From Nocardia abscessus (GTDB taxonomy: Bacteria > Actinomycetota > Actinomycetes > Mycobacteriales > Mycobacteriaceae), in NCBI RefSeq assembly GCF_015477775.1, contig NZ_JADLQO010000023.1, positions 1 to 64,000 on the forward strand: a stretch of 64,000 nt of DNA, given 5' to 3'. The notes under the pieces are model-generated. The model was not told the DNA's origin. It worked only from the letters and a program-made list of their open reading frames with translations, and searched no databases. A program made the translations under genes and the position numbers. This document shows positions 60,103-64,000 of the stretch, one piece after another; position 1 is the first letter of the stretch; every line of letters begins with the position of its first letter.

Positions 60103-60533
60103 TCAGGGAGTGCGTTTGTGGTGGCGGGTGCCGAAGTGGCTGTCGGCTCGGCGGCGAAATGGTGGCGCGGGTGGCAGTTTCGCCAGTTCCGTGGTGAGGT
60201 CGCGGTGGCGGCTGCTGGTGTAGGTGGGGCGGTCGGTGGCGGGGGCGGGCCGGTCGGTGGCGGGTGGGCATCGACCTCGCGCATGTGCAGGGGCTTGCCG
60301 GAGCATGCGATTTCCAGCCGCCGCGGGTGGTTGACGATCAGCGCTGTGCCGAGACCGGCACTCGCGCACAGATGAGCGAAGTGGTTGCCCGATTCCGGGC
60401 ATCGCCACACGAGCAGTTCGGCCTGTTTGCGCCAGCCGTCCACATTCCAGTAGGCGGTGATGGACCACCCCCTGTGCTGGACGGCGGGTTGTGCGTGAGG
60501 GCCGCCGGGGGTGACGGGTGGGGTGCGGTTCAC
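60103..60533 (-). CDS. Unknown small protein, possibly frameshifted
   Basis: The GTG at 60533 follows AAGG at five bases and starts MNRTPPVTPGGPHAQPAV. The first 85 residues are convincing (RGWSITAYWNVDGWRKQAELL, CPESGNHFAHLCASAG, REVDAHPP). Then comes a GC-rich repeated stretch, where the coding signal appears to move to another frame (SSRHRDLTTELAKLPPAPPF ... HFGTRHHKR) that stops at 60103. The unshifted frame instead runs to 59994 with poor composition. A one-base indel in the repeat is likely. The family is unknown. Confidence 0.5.
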
Positions 60534-61026
60534 TGCGGCCTTACCAGGTGCGTGGGAGTCATGGAGTCGATCGGGCGTCCCGTGCGCCAGTTCTGCCGCG
60601 CCTGGGATCTCTCATCGGGAAATCTCGGTCTGGCTCGCCACTCTGCCCACGACCTGCGATATCGCTGTGGACGAGGGCGGATTGATGCTCGTTGTGTTTG
60701 ACCATGGGCACGCTACCGCGGCATACCTCGAAGTCGGCGGCTACGACGATCCAGCAGATCTCGACAGCCTCGGCGAGCCCGGCAACGCATCCCCCACACT
60801 CCCACACGACCCGAGCATAGTCCCGGACTTCGCGGCCCGGTCAAAGGCACTGGAAAACCCCACCGCGCTTCGGATGTGCTTCGAAGCCATCGGCTACGTC
60901 CGCGGCTACTGCGACGCCGCGCGTATCAGCTCCAGCCATGCGATCGACTTCGGCCACGCCTTGGCCGTTCTGTCGCAACCGGTCGATCACGTCCCACCAT
61001 CCACATGTTGCTCCTGGGGCAGGTAA
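60511..61026 (+). CDS. Unknown plus-strand protein
   Basis: The convincing part begins near EISVWLATLPTTCDIAVDEGG and continues through HATAAYLEVGGYDDPADLD, TALRMCFEAIGYVRGYCDAAR and IDFGHALAVLSQ. The start is uncertain because the first 40 codons look less natural; an in-frame ATG near 60687 is an alternative. It is soluble and unrecognised. It overlaps the 5' end of the minus-strand gene at 60533, which makes the upstream part of the frame doubtful. Confidence 0.5.
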   Translation: MTGGVRFTAALPGAWESWSRSGVPCASSAAPGISHREISVWLATLPTTCDIAVDEGGLMLVVFDHGHATAAYLEVGGYDDPADLDSLGEPGNASPTLPHDPSIVPDFAARSKALENPTALRMCFEAIGYVRGYCDAARISSSHAIDFGHALAVLSQPVDHVPPSTCCSWGR

Positions 61027-61042
61027 GGCGGGCAGATGCGCG

Positions 61043-61168
61043 ATGTCCCGCGATGGGCAGGCGAACCCGGCTGACGCGAACTGGGCCGTGGGTGAGGAAT
61101 GGTTGAGGTGGATGGTGGGTCGCCCCGGCCGCTCGGAAGAGCGCCGGTCATGGGCGCTGCGGATGTAG
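61043..61168 (+). CDS. Possible 41-residue peptide
   Basis: A short frame encodes MSRDGQANPADANWAVG, EEWLRWMVGRPGRSEER and SWALRM. Composition is protein-like and amphipathic. The ribosome-binding site (GGTAAGG) is distant. It ends by overlapping the 3' end of the minus-strand NERD gene. Confidence 0.3.
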   Translation: MSRDGQANPADANWAVGEEWLRWMVGRPGRSEERRSWALRM

Positions 61169-62182
61169 GGGCGCAAGCTGCGGGAACTGCTGCTCGGTCG
61201 GGGTTGAAGTGGCGGGCGCGGAGGGTGGCGTGGGGTTGTAATGCGCCACCAGCAGCCACATGGCGGCCCAGACGGCTACGACAACGACGAGTGCGGCGAT
61301 CTGCTGGCGGCGGTGACGTGGCCGCCCTACGGCACCGGAGTGTTCAGGCTGCCCCGGGTCGCGGTGGTCGGTTCGTCGTCTGGGGGTCAGGCGCCATCTG
61401 CTGGACTGCGAACCCACACGGGGTGAGGAAGCGACCCGAGTGTCGGATGCAGGCGGATGCTCGCTGACCGGCCGCGAGGCGGTGGGAGCGGTGGCGCCGA
61501 CCGTCGTTGTCGTCTTCGCTCGGCGAGCGGTCGAGGTGATGGGTGGTGCCTCGAGCGAGGGGAAGCCTTCGGCGAGGAGGTCTGGGATGGTCAGTTCCGG
61601 CCCGAGGTTCATCGCGTTGAGCAGCGAATACACCTGTTCGGCAGTCCAGATCGGGTCGCGGCGTGCGGTACGGTGCAGCCAGCGGCGCAACCCGGAGTTA
61701 CCGAGCACGACCTCGCAGCCGGTCGGCAGCGACCGCACCTGCAGGCGCAGTTGCGAGCGCCGCGGCGGCACGACCACCACGACGGCGGAGACGAACGACT
61801 GGCCGGGATTGTGTTTCTCGACCAACGCTTTGAACAGGTAGGTCGCGCTGAGCGCCTGGTCTATCGGGTTGAGGTCGTTTGCGCGGGTGTGGACGGGATC
61901 TCGGTCGTCACTGCTGTGGTGCCAGCGCCCGTTGGGCTCGGCGGTGATCACTCCGTGGGTGAGGTCACGGTGGGTGCCCTTGACCTCGATCACGGCCGAC
62001 ACCTGCGGTGTGAGGAGCACGAAATCGGCTTGCTGGCCTGCGGTGTCGCGTCCGGGCAAGTGGTAGCTCGCGATCGCGACGCCACGAATGGCGTATCGGC
62101 CGTTCCAGCGACTCATCCAATGCGCTACCCGGGCTTCGCTGGGCTCGATCGTGGATCGGGTGTTGATGACCAGCATCAGCAT
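61148..62182 (-). CDS. NERD-domain (nuclease-related) membrane protein
   Basis: The N-terminal 200 residues of this 344-residue protein look like a nuclease-related domain: ADFVLLTPQVSAVIEVKG near residue 55 gives the D...E-x-K core of a PD-(D/E)XK-type fold, and ALSATYLFKALVEKHNPGQSFVSAVVVVVPP follows. After a disordered Thr/Ser/Arg-rich linker there is one membrane span (IAALVVVVAVWAAMWLLVAHY, residues about 290-312) and a short outer tail. NERD proteins are inferred nucleases in DNA processing. A membrane-anchored form could act on DNA at the cell surface. GAGGTAGGA precedes the ATG. Confidence 0.75.
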   Translation of the reverse strand: MLMLVINTRSTIEPSEARVAHWMSRWNGRYAIRGVAIASYHLPGRDTAGQQADFVLLTPQVSAVIEVKGTHRDLTHGVITAEPNGRWHHSSDDRDPVHTRANDLNPIDQALSATYLFKALVEKHNPGQSFVSAVVVVVPPRRSQLRLQVRSLPTGCEVVLGNSGLRRWLHRTARRDPIWTAEQVYSLLNAMNLGPELTIPDLLAEGFPSLEAPPITSTARRAKTTTTVGATAPTASRPVSEHPPASDTRVASSPRVGSQSSRWRLTPRRRTDHRDPGQPEHSGAVGRPRHRRQQIAALVVVVAVWAAMWLLVAHYNPTPPSAPATSTPTEQQFPQLAPLHPQRP

Positions 62183-62415
62183 TCCTACCTCTGTGATGTG
62201 GGGTACACCAGTCGCCCCAGCTTCGACCCGTCACGAGCCAGCGGCAGCGAGGTGTGGTGGTTGCCAGGCCGCAGCCCGCGTCGGAGGCCGTCGCGGCAGG
62301 TGTGAACAGCGCCGGTGACGGTGTCGTGGAAAGTTGCGGCCCGGGAGGGTCACTGGCCGGGCAGGCCAGGTGTCGGTCGCGTGCATTCGTGCCGGTGGCT
62401 GCCGGTTTCCAGTGC

Positions 62416-63267
62416 TCACCTAGCCGCCGGGATTTCGTGAGGTGAGGCGGGTGTGCACCCCTGGTAGAAGATGCGCAGCAGGTGGCGGCGCACCTGGCTG
62501 CGCAGGCAGGCGCGGTTTCGCCACGTGGGCGCGGGCCAGACCAGCCGAGTCCCGGGCGGCCAGTAGCGTTGCAGCGCGTCGCCGATGATCAGCTCGGCGC
62601 GCTCCCATTCGGCATCGCTCGGACGGTCCAGCCCCGTACCGGGGAACTGGCTTCTCACGCCCCGCAGCTGCGCGTCCAGGCCGTCTTCGGAGTCGGCGGC
62701 GGCGAGCGGGGCAACACTGCCGTCGGGGTTGTGGCGATGCCCGCACGGTGGACCGATCATGCTCGAGCAGCACGCCCAATTCGTCTGTCCGCCGCACAGT
62801 GTTCGAGGGTGAGTCACCGGCGATTGGCTCTCGTCGATCTCGAAACTGGTTGCCTGCCAGACTCGCACCGGGAACCCGCACGTCAACAACCGTCCATCGC
62901 TGTGGCGGAACAGCGCGCGAGCGTGTTCGAACTCGTCGGTCATGGTGACCTCAGCGCGGACACTGTCCGCGCTGACGTTCGGGTGCCACCGCAACGGATC
63001 CAGCGGATCCGAGAAGAGCATCAGCTCCGGCACGAGCCGGGGGTCAGTCGCTCGGCGCACAGCAAGCAGTCCGTTCACACCGACGCCGACGACCTGCCAC
63101 ATGCCGGAGTCGCTGCGGATCCAGTCGCCATCCAACGGCTGTATGCCGCTGCGGCCGGCTTCGCGAAGACGCTGATTGTGCGCGTCAGCGATCTTGTAGG
63201 TGACATGCGCAGAATCCACTGCCTCGATCGCAGGGCTCGGCCAGTCACCGCAGTAGGTGACCTTCAC
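62416..63267 (-). CDS. Unknown 283-residue protein
   Basis: The product starts VKVTYCGDWPSPAIEAVDSAHV and has GIQPLDGDWIRSDSGMWQVVGVG, a LMLFSDPLDPLRWHPNVSADSVRAEVTM segment, a cysteine cluster CGGQTNWACCSS ... PPCGHRH, and a helical C-terminus. It is soluble. The GTG overlaps the stop of the upstream gene by four bases (GTGA), so both are coupled. I recognise no family. Confidence 0.65.
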   Translation of the reverse strand: MKVTYCGDWPSPAIEAVDSAHVTYKIADAHNQRLREAGRSGIQPLDGDWIRSDSGMWQVVGVGVNGLLAVRRATDPRLVPELMLFSDPLDPLRWHPNVSADSVRAEVTMTDEFEHARALFRHSDGRLLTCGFPVRVWQATSFEIDESQSPVTHPRTLCGGQTNWACCSSMIGPPCGHRHNPDGSVAPLAAADSEDGLDAQLRGVRSQFPGTGLDRPSDAEWERAELIIGDALQRYWPPGTRLVWPAPTWRNRACLRSQVRRHLLRIFYQGCTPASPHEIPAAR

Positions 63268-64000
63268 CCGAACGCCTCCAGGATCTCCTCGGAGTCGTCG
63301 CGATACAGCACGATCCACGATCCCGCGCCGTCGTAGGCGGACAAAACGACGTACAGGCCAGGATGCCAAAGGATGCGCCCGGCCAGGCGTTCGTTGATGG
63401 GTTCGTAGGCTTCCATCAGCGGGCCGTTGTAGCCGTGACGGCGACTGAACCCTGACAGAACCTGCCAGCCTGGGGTCACGACTTCGAATTCGCCGCCGGG
63501 GCGGACAACGATCTGCGGTGCCGACACTCCTTCAGCGAGGCAGACTGCGCGAGCGAGGCCGACTCGAATCACGCGGTCGCTGCGAAGGTACTCATCGAGC
63601 GTCTCCATGGTCGCCTCGTGCATGTCCTTCCCCTCGGGCGAGACTTGCACGACACGAAACAGCATCGGCAGCACGGTGTTGCCCGTCGCCATACGTTCCA
63701 GCTGCGCGAATCCGCTATTCTCCGGTGCGAACTCGCCCCGCTGCCCGGGGACGCCATGAGGCATGTCCGCGATTCCGCGGTACTCGAGTATCGTCATCTC
63801 GACCCCATCGGCGATTGCCGCGTGCGCGTCGGGCACATCGTGGGCGGCCAACGTGTGGAGCTTCCGTCGGGCCTGAGACAGGGTGGAAGCTTTTACCTTC
63901 AGCGTGGCGAGCACGTAGGTGTCGAAGGTGTATTCAGCATCTGGATCGCGGCCAGGGCGGGGGTCGGTGGTCGCCTCCGGGCCCGGAAGCAGGGTCGGCG
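63264..64000 (-). CDS. Unknown protein, 5' end beyond the window
   Basis: The frame stays open and protein-like to the end of the window (EATTDPRPGRDPDAEYTFD before VLATLKVKASTLSQARRKL), so the start codon probably lies outside. At least 245 residues are present. The sequence includes EYRGIADMPHGVPGQRGEFAP, LPMLFRVVQVSPEGKDMHEA, VRPGGEFEVVTPGW and a beta-rich end (LYVVLSAYDGAGSWIVLYRDD). It is coupled to the next gene by a GTGA overlap. No family is recognised. An internal GTG at 63914 is an alternative start. Confidence 0.6.
   Translation of the reverse strand, partial: PTLLPGPEATTDPRPGRDPDAEYTFDTYVLATLKVKASTLSQARRKLHTLAAHDVPDAHAAIADGVEMTILEYRGIADMPHGVPGQRGEFAPENSGFAQLERMATGNTVLPMLFRVVQVSPEGKDMHEATMETLDEYLRSDRVIRVGLARAVCLAEGVSAPQIVVRPGGEFEVVTPGWQVLSGFSRRHGYNGPLMEAYEPINERLAGRILWHPGLYVVLSAYDGAGSWIVLYRDDSEEILEAFG

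Noticed and set aside
61457..62305. A 282-codon plus-strand frame opposite the NERD gene
   Set aside because: It is antisense to a gene with a nuclease-like core, a membrane span and a good ribosome-binding site.

Overview
The window is about 65-70% G+C by eye. Start codons (ATG, GTG, TTG), AGGAG-type ribosome-binding sites and protein families (DUF3558-type lipoproteins, DUF4913, DUF4314, an actinobacterial MobF relaxase) point to a mycolic-acid actinomycete such as Nocardia or Rhodococcus. I see no tRNA, rRNA, core metabolic gene, IS transposase or CRISPR array. The content is that of an accessory element, most likely a conjugative plasmid or an integrative conjugative element. Species cannot be settled from this window.

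Layout. 0-3 kb: a MerR regulator fused to an NTF2-like domain, opposed by two overlapping lipoprotein genes. 3.3-11.8 kb (+): a tightly overlapping transfer operon holding a coiled-coil protein, a 606-residue protein of unknown family, two small proteins with a common C-terminal motif, a VirD4/TraD-type coupling protein and a tandem DUF4913 protein; short ORFs link nearly every pair. 12.3-13.3 kb: a pentapeptide-repeat/TIR protein. 13.6-19.7 kb (-): a giant MobF relaxase-helicase with a hairpin-rich, oriT-like region upstream. 20.3-24.1 kb: a 646-residue protein sharing the relaxase C-terminal domains, and a long imperfect palindrome. 24.1-29.3 kb: SSB, a paralogue of the 606-residue protein, and small unknown proteins including DUF4314. 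30-36.8 kb: an accessory island with a HAD-type phosphatase, a NADAR-SLOG fusion, a P-loop polynucleotide-kinase-like protein, zinc-binding proteins and an HTH protein. 37-45.2 kb (-): a DNA-processing module of RecT, a RecE-like nuclease, a primase-polymerase, a DUF932 protein, an unknown protein and a ParB-like protein. 45.8-64 kb: mostly minus-strand small genes, including a DprA-like protein, two PP-loop (PAPS-reductase-like) proteins, an RNA polymerase alpha-CTD-like protein, a NERD-domain membrane protein, and several decayed genes.

Working together (inference): relaxase, coupling protein and oriT-like DNA would form the DNA-transfer core. The mating-pair ATPase and channel genes are not in the window. 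SSB, RecE/RecT, Prim-Pol, ParB-like, DprA-like and DUF932 proteins would process or establish the incoming single strand. The TIR, NADAR-SLOG, HAD and kinase genes look like conflict or repair cargo. The 51-60 kb end shows frameshifts, truncations and partial duplications that suggest recent rearrangement and decay.
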